Positions 15,101-23,179 of a stretch of 64,000 nt of DNA are shown piece after piece (position 1 is the stretch's first letter; the number at the start of each line of letters is the position of its first letter). The stretch is from Gordonia sp. (in: high G+C Gram-positive bacteria). Its GTDB lineage: Bacteria > Actinomycetota > Actinomycetes > Mycobacteriales > Mycobacteriaceae. The stretch lies in assembly GCF_020438995.1 (NCBI RefSeq), contig NZ_JAGQTN010000239.1, positions 1 to 64,000 of the forward strand. Direction: 5' to 3'. The position numbers and the translations under genes were made by a program. The notes below the pieces were generated by a model. That model searched no databases. It saw only the letters and a program-made list of their open reading frames with translations, and was not told the DNA's origin.

Positions 15101-18100
15101 CCGACAGCCACGCCGACATCGACACGTTCACCGTCACCGTCAACGACGGCCACGGCAGCACCACCAACGTCGTCATCGCGGTCGACACGGTCCCCATGTG
15201 GTACCACGCCATCGACCCCACCAACCTATTCTGGGATCCGTCAGACGAAGACTACCCCGCCCCGTCAGGGATGGAATTCCCTGACCCAACCGGACTGGTC
15301 GACTACCTCCAAACCGTTGACGGCATAGTTATCCGCAATACCGGACCCGACCCCATCATGGTCTGGTCGATGACCGGCGACGAATACCTGGCGGTCCTCT
15401 CGGGCGACCCGCCGACCTTCGACGCACTCGTCATCGCTTCGGGAACGTCGGCGACCATTCCCCCGCGGACCACCACACCCGGCTCCGCCTGGGACGGCTT
15501 GGTCCTGCTGCAATCTCCGCGCGGACCGGGCTACGTCAATCAACTCGGCTCTTTCCAGATCGGTGCCGGAGTCATCGTCGACGATTCCGGTATCCCGCAA
15601 ACCCCGGTCACCCTCGCACCCAGTACCGACGGCCAGGTCACCGGACAGATCCTCAACCACCAACCAGGAACCACCTATTCGGTTCAGGGCGCCACCCCAA
15701 CGACAAACCCCGGCACCTACACCACCACCGACGGCAGCACCATCGTCATCGACGACACCACCGGAACATTCACCTTCACCCCCAACCCCACCACCCAATT
15801 CTGGGCCGGTGCCGGTGGTCCCACCACCCAAACATTCACCATCATCGCCGACGACGGCACCAGCACCACCCCCATCGTCGTCTTCGCACCCATCACCCCA
15901 ACCAGCCACGTCACCGTCGACGCCACAAATCTGAACACCACCGACTCACCGCGCTATTCGTACGGAATCACCGACAACAGCGGCAGCCCGGTGCTCACCG
16001 TCCTGGACCACAACACTGCCCAAACCGCCACCATCGCACTCCCCGCCGGCCACGACACCACATCAACAGTCACCTTCAGCTCCGACAACAACTACGCCCA
16101 GATCACCGACACCACCGGCACCAACGTCAGCGTCATCGACCTGACCACCGGGCAGATCGTCGGCGCCTACACCGTCACCGACAACGGCGACGGCACCAAA
16201 ACCCTCACCTGGACCAACGGCGCACCCCAAGCATTCTCGATGAGAGGCATGGCCGCCCCCGACACCGACGGCCCCGGCTTCTCCCTCATGGGATTCACCA
16301 CGAACTCCTTCGACACCGGCGACATCACCGGCACCGACTTCCGCGTCGTCACCGACGGCACCCAAGCCATCATCATCGCCCGGCAAGCCGACAACACCTA
16401 CGACATCTACCTCGGCGACACCACCACCGGCACCCACACCCCGGTCTCCACCGGCACCCCCCTGGCCTACCCGGCCAGTCAGTACGTCCCTGAAGCCGGC
16501 TTCGTCCCCGGCACCACCATCGCACTGGTCCGCGACGGATCGACGATCACAAGCATCTCCACCACCGACGCCACCATCCTGAACCACTCCCAGTCCTCAT
16601 ACGACTTCACCGCACAATGGCAGATCACACCGGACGGCGAGTTCGCCTACACGACTGAGCGGTTTGGCGGCATCGGTGGCATCGGAGGACTGGCATCTGT
16701 CGATGTGCTCAACCTGACCACCGGGACCCTTTCCCGAATCGAATTTCCGGGTGGGTGGTCGGGTTCCAGCGGAGTTGTCGACGCCGCCCACTCAACGGCA
16801 TACGGATACGACTTCGTCGACCAGTTCACCGTACGTATCACCCGCTATGAATTCAGCGACCCAACCAATACGGCTTCCATTACCGTGGACGGCACGAACA
16901 CCATCACAATTCCGTATCAGATGTTGGGGTATTATCCCTTCGATGCAGATGGCAATTTCTACTACGCCACCTACACATGGACCACCGTCGAAGGTTCACC
17001 TGATCCTGTCGCAGAGAATAGCAAGATCCACGTCATCGACCCCGGACTCAACGAGATCGGTACCGTCTATCTGGATGCCGGAAACAAAGTCGCTCTCGGC
17101 GCCTTCGTGATCGATGGCACCCTCTACGCATTGATGTCGAACCTGACGGACACCACCGATGGTGGGACATATCGGGTTGCCCCAGACGGCTCCATCACAC
17201 TCGTGATACCCGAATACGGCATCCTAGCCGCCGACCAACAGCACCTGTTCGTACCCGCGGTGGGAGCCTCGTACGAGCCGTCGTCGTTCAGTGTTTTCGA
17301 CCTGACCATCGGCACCCGGTCCACACCGCTTGTAGTGCCCGCCAATTCACTGAACAACTTCCGAGTGTTCGGCGGGAAATACCTGGCGATCTCGGAAAAG
17401 GACGGCGCCGATACCCTCATCCACATCCTCGATGTCAACGGAAACATCACCACGGTAACCATCCCCAACTCATCATTCGCACAGTTCGACTACACCGACG
17501 ACCTCTTCACCGTCACCACCACCAACGGCACCACCGACCAGCTCACCCTCATCCGGATGACGACAGCCGCCCCCAACCAGGCACCGGTACTCAATGTCGG
17601 CCAGGAACCGACAATCGATGAGATCAACACCATGACAGGCACGGTGACAGTGACCGGCCTGACAAGCTATGTCACCGACCCCGAAGGCAGCACAATCACC
17701 TTCACCTCCCCCGACAGCAACACCGTCTTCGACACCAACACCCCAGGCACCTTCTACTGGACACCGACCACCGAAATACGGCACGCCGCAGCCATCCCCG
17801 GCGCCCCACAAAGCCACGGCGTCATCATCATCGCCGACGACGGCAACGGCGCCACCCGCACCTTCACCGTCGACGTCCCCGTACTCGCCCAAAACCAAGC
17901 CCCATTCGTGACCGTCTCCACCCCGTCGAATCCGGCCGACCATACCGGCACAGTCACCGGAACCATCATCGTCACCGACGGTGACGGCGACACCACGATA
18001 TTCACAATCGACGGCGGAACAGCCACCGGCGCAAATACTTTCACCACCCTCGGCGGCGGCACACTCGTCATCGACCCAGCTGCCGGAACATACACGTTCA

Positions 18101-20103
18101 CCCCGTCCGGCACCCAGCGCCTGGCCGCCTCACATATCAACGCAACCGCCGACGACACCTCCGAAACGATCATCATCATCGTGGACGACGGTCACGGCGG
18201 CATCACCAGCGAATCGATCACAACCGCGATCACCGCGATCACCGCTCCCGGCGACTTGGTCAACACCGCCCTGTACGGCACCGACGGCACCGCCTATCTG
18301 CACACCTCAACCTACGATCCGGATACCGGCCTCTACAGCTACCACCTCGCCACCATCACCCCCACCGGGACGGTGGTCGCCACACCGGTGATCGGTGACC
18401 CGATCAACGACCTACTGCTGGGCCCCACCGGCATCGCATATCTGAATTCGGAAAGTTATGACGCCGACGCGGATGTCTTCACCTACTACCTGACGATGAT
18501 CAACGCTTCCGCGTCGACGAGCAGCATCGAACAATTGCCGGGCAATCCGTACAGTCTGGTCCTCGGCCCGGACGGAACCGCCTACCAGTCCACCTGGGCC
18601 AACGACCCTGACACCGGGAGCACGATCTATCACCTGACGATCATCAGGGCAGACGGCACCGCGACCACGGCAGTCGTACCCGTCCCCCCGACATCCGATC
18701 TCCAGATCGGCCCAAACGGTAGCGCCTACCAGACCTTGGGCAACTGGGATCCCCATACCGGCAATACGACCTACTACCTCGTCACCGTGACCACTGACGG
18801 GGTCGTGACCACCGCGCAGATTCCCGGAGAAAATGCCTTTCTGCCCAGTGATCTTCAGATCGGGCCCGACGGCACCGCCTACCAGATCAGCTATCAGTGG
18901 GCAGTAAACCCCGATCCCAATGCGTCGCAGTACGTCTACTACCTCACAACCCTCACGCCCGCCGGAACCACAACCACCGTAGATCTGCCCGACTCTCCTG
19001 TGGAGACGATTCAGTTCGGCGCTGACGGCACAGCGTATCTGACCTTCTCGCTACACGACACGGCCACCGATACCGATACGACGCATCTCCTCGGTGTGAC
19101 GCCGGAAGGAACCGTCTCCACCGTCGCCGTGGCAGCCGGAGCCGCTCCCTATGCCGCGCAAGTTATTTCAGACGGCACCATCTACCTGGTGACCCACACC
19201 GTCGCCGACGACAGCACTCACATCACGACCGTCGTCCCGGGCGGAACCCCCACCGCTTTGGCCACGCTTTCCGGCTCGCCTACCGGCCGACCGGCACTCG
19301 GCCCCGACGGCACCTTCTACCAGGGCACTCTCGTGCCCGACCCCATCAACTTCCAGAACACGTACTACCTCAATGCCGTCACGCCTTCGGGCACCGTCAC
19401 CACCACCTCCGCGTTCCCCGGCTATCCTTCCAGTTCGCTGTCGTTCCGTCCCGACGGGACCGTCCACCAACTCACCTGGGATCTTGATCCCGACCCCGCC
19501 TACTACGGGGCTTCGTTCTCCTACTCCAACTCTTTCACGCCCGACGGAGTCGTCACCTCGACTCTGTTGCCCGCAACAGCCGACGAAGGCGTGATCTTCG
19601 GCCCCGACGGGACCACCTACATCGCCACCCGCGAGTACGTCCCCGATCCGGCCGATCCCGGTATCTATCGCATCACCGACTACATCACCGTCATCTCGTC
19701 CGCCGGAACCGTGACGGATATCCAGCTCGTCGGGATAGCTGCCGAAGGCGCACTACTCCAAGCCGGGCCCGACGGGTCGGTGTACAAGACCACAGATACC
19801 GGGGACCCCGACAACCCCATCACCTACGTGACCACCGTCAATGCCACCGGAATCGCGACAACCACCACCATCGTCGGATTGGCCGCCGGCACGGTGCGGT
19901 TCGGACCGGACGGCACTGTGTATCAGACCACGTCCGACCCCAATTCCGGCACTACCTACGTCACGACGATCTCAACCGATGGCACCACGACGACCGTCGC
20001 GATCACTAACGGCAGCCCTGCCGGCACAGTACAATTCGCCCCGGACGGTACGGTGTCGCAGATCGTGACCGGAAACGGCGCTACCCGGTTGGTGGTGCTA
20101 TAA
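12121..20103 (+). CDS. Giant secreted Ig-like/VCBS and propeller-repeat protein, third paralogue (2660 aa)
   Basis: ATG after GGAGAG, 100 bases after the previous paralogue, possibly co-transcribed. Signal peptide RARLIAAAAGISLFLNPGHATA. Residues 32 to ~320 are low complexity (Ser/Gly, then Thr/Pro/Asn). PAPWTLLWWIQRTQSL lies at about 350. Two long repeats of ~340 residues follow (about 480-820 and 820-1170). Each has a cadherin-like domain, VNDGHGSTT and a VPMxxHAIDPTNxFWDPSD motif. Residues ~1265-1820 look like a separate YVTN/lactonase-like propeller (VLDHNTAQTATIALPAG; SVIDLTTGQIVGAY). An Ig-like plus VCBS segment (~1820-2040) leads into about thirteen APDGTVYQ-type repeats to the C-terminus (ATRLVVL). 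There is no anchor motif. It is larger than its paralogues by the internal duplication and the extra propeller. Function unknown; a secreted or surface filament is inferred. Confidence 0.8.
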   Translation: MRISHKNRARLIAAAAGISLFLNPGHATADDESGSGSGSPSESSSQSDSGGGSDSSGGDSSPGGSAPSPPAGGSQSSNNSEASSTGSPGGSESGGGDSGTSGDSGSSGDSGASGDSNGSGDGSPGASGPGGNEPTGDTPDTETTETDTSGTGTPTPDTNTVGTNTTDTPPAQNTTSPDTGPSDNGTTTSTYTEPATTTTETTETTEPSEPTYTPTSPDTTGSTGTWTDPTTNKTPISTTEPNNTSTNPPTADNTDTTTPDNTENSTDPTDSPTSNLRTLGFTALTLTDDDTQTDDTQTTDAPQTFSNATFFASTTATPQGTTTTTTPLTTLLSFLGIPQTGGPSTPTVTTSPAPWTLLWWIQRTQSLLNNQTPTATSTLAPVTDGYTISLITNDPDGDPLTTTITTGPTNGTATLNTDGTISYTRTPGTTAADQFTVQVSDNGPHIHGLNTLISLFTGADPHSTTVTVTIPQVTAPPVNNAPSITDIHYTYLDPSGLVTGYVDGLDIDNDPITYSFTWDAGKGAFNYDDATGDFYFMPTPEARHAAAADNATDADKKLTATVTVSDGSLTSTQALNITITPDNQALVPVAPTGTLGTVDRDLQAPTFGNTTGSLTGIATDANNDTLTYTVPTQPANGTVTITGDTFTYTPNSDSRVRTDTFTVTVNDGHGSTTDVPVTVNTVPMYFHAIDPTNQFWDPSDADFYNGYLEAGSPDGLVNYSVDGDGKVVIHNIGTEPIIVMAATVEQMSTMQSGGPANVDFTVIAPGTSHTMPSRPGLPDPGGTGDELIFVQAPRNPAGSGVGLGMIVLNQGTVYNSSIPVNHAPVVYSWQWWYSGQKSVGGAVIAGDPDPGDVLTYTYYWDATKGNFSYIPTAAGFAFTPNAAAQHAAAADDAPYTDRYLQLSVTISDGTLSTSSTYDIPIVPANQAVAATPPMDPLGTIDRDLGSGTYGTTTGSLAGIATDDDNDTLTYTVHTNGANGSVTIIGDTFTYTPNADSHADIDTFTVTVNDGHGSTTNVVIAVDTVPMWYHAIDPTNLFWDPSDEDYPAPSGMEFPDPTGLVDYLQTVDGIVIRNTGPDPIMVWSMTGDEYLAVLSGDPPTFDALVIASGTSATIPPRTTTPGSAWDGLVLLQSPRGPGYVNQLGSFQIGAGVIVDDSGIPQTPVTLAPSTDGQVTGQILNHQPGTTYSVQGATPTTNPGTYTTTDGSTIVIDDTTGTFTFTPNPTTQFWAGAGGPTTQTFTIIADDGTSTTPIVVFAPITPTSHVTVDATNLNTTDSPRYSYGITDNSGSPVLTVLDHNTAQTATIALPAGHDTTSTVTFSSDNNYAQITDTTGTNVSVIDLTTGQIVGAYTVTDNGDGTKTLTWTNGAPQAFSMRGMAAPDTDGPGFSLMGFTTNSFDTGDITGTDFRVVTDGTQAIIIARQADNTYDIYLGDTTTGTHTPVSTGTPLAYPASQYVPEAGFVPGTTIALVRDGSTITSISTTDATILNHSQSSYDFTAQWQITPDGEFAYTTERFGGIGGIGGLASVDVLNLTTGTLSRIEFPGGWSGSSGVVDAAHSTAYGYDFVDQFTVRITRYEFSDPTNTASITVDGTNTITIPYQMLGYYPFDADGNFYYATYTWTTVEGSPDPVAENSKIHVIDPGLNEIGTVYLDAGNKVALGAFVIDGTLYALMSNLTDTTDGGTYRVAPDGSITLVIPEYGILAADQQHLFVPAVGASYEPSSFSVFDLTIGTRSTPLVVPANSLNNFRVFGGKYLAISEKDGADTLIHILDVNGNITTVTIPNSSFAQFDYTDDLFTVTTTNGTTDQLTLIRMTTAAPNQAPVLNVGQEPTIDEINTMTGTVTVTGLTSYVTDPEGSTITFTSPDSNTVFDTNTPGTFYWTPTTEIRHAAAIPGAPQSHGVIIIADDGNGATRTFTVDVPVLAQNQAPFVTVSTPSNPADHTGTVTGTIIVTDGDGDTTIFTIDGGTATGANTFTTLGGGTLVIDPAAGTYTFTPSGTQRLAASHINATADDTSETIIIIVDDGHGGITSESITTAITAITAPGDLVNTALYGTDGTAYLHTSTYDPDTGLYSYHLATITPTGTVVATPVIGDPINDLLLGPTGIAYLNSESYDADADVFTYYLTMINASASTSSIEQLPGNPYSLVLGPDGTAYQSTWANDPDTGSTIYHLTIIRADGTATTAVVPVPPTSDLQIGPNGSAYQTLGNWDPHTGNTTYYLVTVTTDGVVTTAQIPGENAFLPSDLQIGPDGTAYQISYQWAVNPDPNASQYVYYLTTLTPAGTTTTVDLPDSPVETIQFGADGTAYLTFSLHDTATDTDTTHLLGVTPEGTVSTVAVAAGAAPYAAQVISDGTIYLVTHTVADDSTHITTVVPGGTPTALATLSGSPTGRPALGPDGTFYQGTLVPDPINFQNTYYLNAVTPSGTVTTTSAFPGYPSSSLSFRPDGTVHQLTWDLDPDPAYYGASFSYSNSFTPDGVVTSTLLPATADEGVIFGPDGTTYIATREYVPDPADPGIYRITDYITVISSAGTVTDIQLVGIAAEGALLQAGPDGSVYKTTDTGDPDNPITYVTTVNATGIATTTTIVGLAAGTVRFGPDGTVYQTTSDPNSGTTYVTTISTDGTTTTVAITNGSPAGTVQFAPDGTVSQIVTGNGATRLVVL
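12409..12462 (+). repeat. 18-bp tandem repeat in the Ser/Gly-rich stalk
   Basis: Three near-identical 18-base units starting GACAGCGGT encode GDSGxS repeats. In-frame length variation is possible. Confidence 0.75.
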
Positions 20104-20157
20104 CGATCCTGAATCTCCGCTGACCACAACGGTTTCGCAGAGTCTGGAGGGTGTCCC

Positions 20158-22881
20158 ATGAACAATTCGGACAGAATCGGCGCCGGACCCGACACCAAAG
20201 ACCTCCCGCGCAAAGGCATCTTCTTCGTCGAGCTGAGAACGCATGGTGTCAGCGGAACCCCGCCCGAGGGGATTCTCGACGCCGATGCCAAGGTGGTGCC
20301 GTTTGTCGGTGACAAGCTCGCCAACTTCTGGCACCGGAAGCGGCATTCCGATGCGGAGCGATATCAGCGAGCGGGCCTCACCGAATGGCAGGCCGGCGAC
20401 GGCGACCCCACCGGCGATGCACCGGCCGTGATCATCGAGGGGTACCGGTGGGGCAATCTCACTGCCGGAAGCGTCAAGAAGGCCATGTGGGCGTTCCTGT
20501 TTCCGTTCGCGCTCACCAATCTCGCCGCCTGGATGGTGCCCCCGGTCCGCCAGGATGCTGACATGTCGGCGTGGCGCCCAAAGCTGCTCGGCTTTGTCCG
20601 TAGCGATAACGACCAGGCGTCGCGCCAGAAAGCCGGAATGTCTGAACGGCAGCTACGGTTCGTACGGCACCTACGTCGCTTCCGGCTCCTAAAGACCGTG
20701 CAGCTCGTCCGTCGATTGAAGAACAAGGACGCCGGTACCCGCAGCGGAGCACCTGCGGGGATCATCCGGATGTTCGGCGTTCTGCTGACCGGGCTGTTCG
20801 TGATGCAGGCCGTCGTCATACTGGCCGATCTGATGGCAGCTCAATGTATTTCGCGTAATACTGATGTGTGCTTGAACGTGCCGGCACGACTGTCGTGGGT
20901 ACGCAGCACCATCAACCACTTCGCCGGTCATCCGCTGACGCTCGCCTTGATCATCGGGATACTCGTCGGCGTGCTGGTCAGCCTTGCGACACTGCTGACC
21001 GTCGTGCCCGGGCACCGGCCCGAGGCCGCCGAAGCACGCGAACCGGGTGCTGCCGGCACACCGACAGACGCCCGAGAACAAGCGGCAGCAGTCACAACCA
21101 TTTCGCCGAAGCCCGGGTTGGGAGAGAACTCATTCGTCGACGGCGACGACCCACGGGTCCCCGCACTCCGCTCGCTGCACGCACTGGCGGCGTTCGCGGC
21201 GCCGATCCTGTTGCTGTCCGCCGATGACGGCATCCAGGACAACTGGTGGTGGTGGACCGGGTTTGCGATGGCGATGATCTCGGTGATCGGCGCGCTGTTC
21301 CTCGGCCCAGGGGCCGGTCCGGTGTTCACGGTCTACATGTGGGTATTCGGCGGGCACCGTCGAGGATGGGTGACGCTCGTCGTCGGCATCACGATCTGGC
21401 TCGTCTTCATCGGGTCCGCGATGCCCGACCGCCTCGGCAACGCCACGTCGTCCACCCTGATCGGTGGTGGTGGCGACTGGACACTGACCTTCGTGCTGTT
21501 GTCGCTGACCGGGTGCGCGGTGGCGCTGCTGCTGTCATTGCTGCCCTTCCGGATTCGGCGGAAGTATTCAAGCCGGTCGTCCGGCGTCCCGCCCGCCTTC
21601 CGGCCGTGGCTGTACGGGACCGCATCTGTCGCCGTTCTCGGGTTCACCTCGATGCTCGGCTCCGGTCTGGGCACGGGCCTGGCGATCATCACCACGAACA
21701 CGCTGGCCGAGGCCTCCGAGAAGGACTCCGACGGAAAGCGGCTCCTGGTCCTGAAACTCCCCTCGGCATACGAGACGTTCGGAGTGTTCTGGGGCATCGT
21801 GGCCGTCCTGGTGTTCGTCACCCTCTCGGCCATGTTGGTGGTCTTCGTGTGTCGACCGTCGGCACTGCTGCGGAAGAATCTGCGGATGATCGCCCAGCGC
21901 ATCCAGTACGGCGCGGAACTCGACAGTCTTGTGCGTCCGAAGCCCAGGATCCGTGCATGGGTAGTCGGTAACGCGAAGTCCCACGGCTACCTCATCATCG
22001 TCGGGCTGGTCGTCTTCGGCGTGATCGCGCTTCCGATCTCATTGTCGGATTCGCTACTGCTGCACGATGATCTGCCACATCAGGCGGTCAGCACACTCAA
22101 GGCCGTCGGTGTTCTTCTCCTCATCGCATTCGCGACGTTCCTCTTCGGTGCCGTGTACACCGCGAGCAAGAAGCCGAAGGTCCACGGCCGTCGTCTCGGT
22201 ATTCTCTGGGATCTGGTGTCGTTCTGGCCGCGTGAGGCGCACCCGGTGGTACCCGGCGAGTACGCGCCACGCGCGGTCAACGATATCATCTGCCGCGTCC
22301 GTGCGTACCTCGCCCATGACAATGCCCGTATCATCCTCTGCGGCCATAGTCAGGGTTCGGTGATCATGTACGCGGTTGTGCTGCAACTGATCCGTACCGA
22401 ACCGGAGTTACTCAAACGCATCGGGCTGATCACCTACGGTTCGCCGCTCCAGTGGGCGTACACCCGCGGCTTCCCGGCCATGCTGTCGTACGAATCGCAC
22501 AAGGCGGTCGCCGAGCAGTTGGGTGGCGGCTGGCGCAACATCATCCGGGCCACAGATCCCATCGGCGGCCCCGTCCTCACCTGGAACCAGACCGCCGTCG
22601 TCGAGGACGGTGTCGTGCGGTCTATGACCGCCAATCATCTCCGCCAGGACACCGGTAACGCTCCCGAGGAGTTCACGCGACTCAAGCGCAGCAGCCGGAA
22701 CCCGGGTGCGCACAAAGTGGGCAGCGAGTACTGGATCACCGACCCCGACCTAGGCGACCCGACGGAAACGACCCGCGGCCACAGCGACTACTTCCACGAC
22801 CCCGTCTGGCCACGAGTCGTTGCCGACACCGTGAAAACCTTGCTGGCGGCTCCGGATTCCGAAACCAGCAGCAAGGTTTGA
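20158..22881 (+). CDS. Polytopic membrane protein with C-terminal alpha/beta-hydrolase domain
   Basis: This 907-aa protein starts 54 bases after the giant propeller gene, with GGAGGGT before the ATG, so it may share its transcript. The N-terminus (FFVELRTHGVSGTPPEGIL) is soluble. Roughly ten hydrophobic segments follow between residues ~105 and ~685 (for example AMWAFLFPFALTNLAAWMV and LTLALIIGILVGVLVSLATLL). The C-terminal ~200 residues carry ARIILCGHSQGSVIMYAVV, a GxSxG nucleophile elbow with Ser731. ITYGSPLQW downstream is typical of lipase/esterase folds, so an enzyme acting at the membrane is likely, with substrate unknown. The last 14 codons are made from the palindromic repeat 22835-22879, so the native C-terminus has been replaced or extended. 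I know no named family for the whole protein. Confidence 0.75.
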   Translation: MNNSDRIGAGPDTKDLPRKGIFFVELRTHGVSGTPPEGILDADAKVVPFVGDKLANFWHRKRHSDAERYQRAGLTEWQAGDGDPTGDAPAVIIEGYRWGNLTAGSVKKAMWAFLFPFALTNLAAWMVPPVRQDADMSAWRPKLLGFVRSDNDQASRQKAGMSERQLRFVRHLRRFRLLKTVQLVRRLKNKDAGTRSGAPAGIIRMFGVLLTGLFVMQAVVILADLMAAQCISRNTDVCLNVPARLSWVRSTINHFAGHPLTLALIIGILVGVLVSLATLLTVVPGHRPEAAEAREPGAAGTPTDAREQAAAVTTISPKPGLGENSFVDGDDPRVPALRSLHALAAFAAPILLLSADDGIQDNWWWWTGFAMAMISVIGALFLGPGAGPVFTVYMWVFGGHRRGWVTLVVGITIWLVFIGSAMPDRLGNATSSTLIGGGGDWTLTFVLLSLTGCAVALLLSLLPFRIRRKYSSRSSGVPPAFRPWLYGTASVAVLGFTSMLGSGLGTGLAIITTNTLAEASEKDSDGKRLLVLKLPSAYETFGVFWGIVAVLVFVTLSAMLVVFVCRPSALLRKNLRMIAQRIQYGAELDSLVRPKPRIRAWVVGNAKSHGYLIIVGLVVFGVIALPISLSDSLLLHDDLPHQAVSTLKAVGVLLLIAFATFLFGAVYTASKKPKVHGRRLGILWDLVSFWPREAHPVVPGEYAPRAVNDIICRVRAYLAHDNARIILCGHSQGSVIMYAVVLQLIRTEPELLKRIGLITYGSPLQWAYTRGFPAMLSYESHKAVAEQLGGGWRNIIRATDPIGGPVLTWNQTAVVEDGVVRSMTANHLRQDTGNAPEEFTRLKRSSRNPGAHKVGSEYWITDPDLGDPTETTRGHSDYFHDPVWPRVVADTVKTLLAAPDSETSSKV
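22835..22879. repeat. Palindromic repeat overlapping the hydrolase 3' end
   Basis: Arms AAACCTTGCTG and CAGCAAGGTTT pair perfectly. Between them lies an imperfect inner stem around CCGGATTCCG. It shares its core and GCTG/CAGCAA arms with 885-927. It includes the last codons and first base of the stop codon of the upstream gene, and probably doubles as its terminator. Confidence 0.6.
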
Positions 22882-23179
22882 CCATGACGCCACGCGCCCG
22901 CAGGGAATGACCACCGAATCGAGCCGGTACCGAAATTGACCTCACAAACGCAACAAATTGCATGTGAAATGTCCGGTTCCACGGCGCGGATACCGCGTTC
23001 ACGTCCGGATTCGGTTGGATATGTAGGGTGTAAAGCGCCTAAAGCAGTGAGGCTTTGGTCCCAATGCCGAATGTCGTTGTCCGGGTGAGCGGTTACCTTT
23101 CGGACCCCGCAACCCCACACCCATCGGTGCCCGTGATCTATCCGCGATCAACGACAGCAGTCGCTCGTATGGTGAGCCC
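22882..23179. other. Upstream region of the nitrate reductase operon
   Basis: About 300 bases without a gene. It holds a relatively AT-rich patch near 22930-22970 (TTGACC followed by a weak -10) that may be a promoter. I could not recognise a convincing FNR, GlnR or NarL site by eye. The nar promoter must lie here or just inside. Confidence 0.4.

Noticed and set aside
22882-23179. Possible GlnR/CRP-like sites before narG (GGTTACC, GTGATCTATCCGCGATCAAC)
   Set aside because: Half-sites only; spacing and second halves do not fit known consensus sequences well enough.
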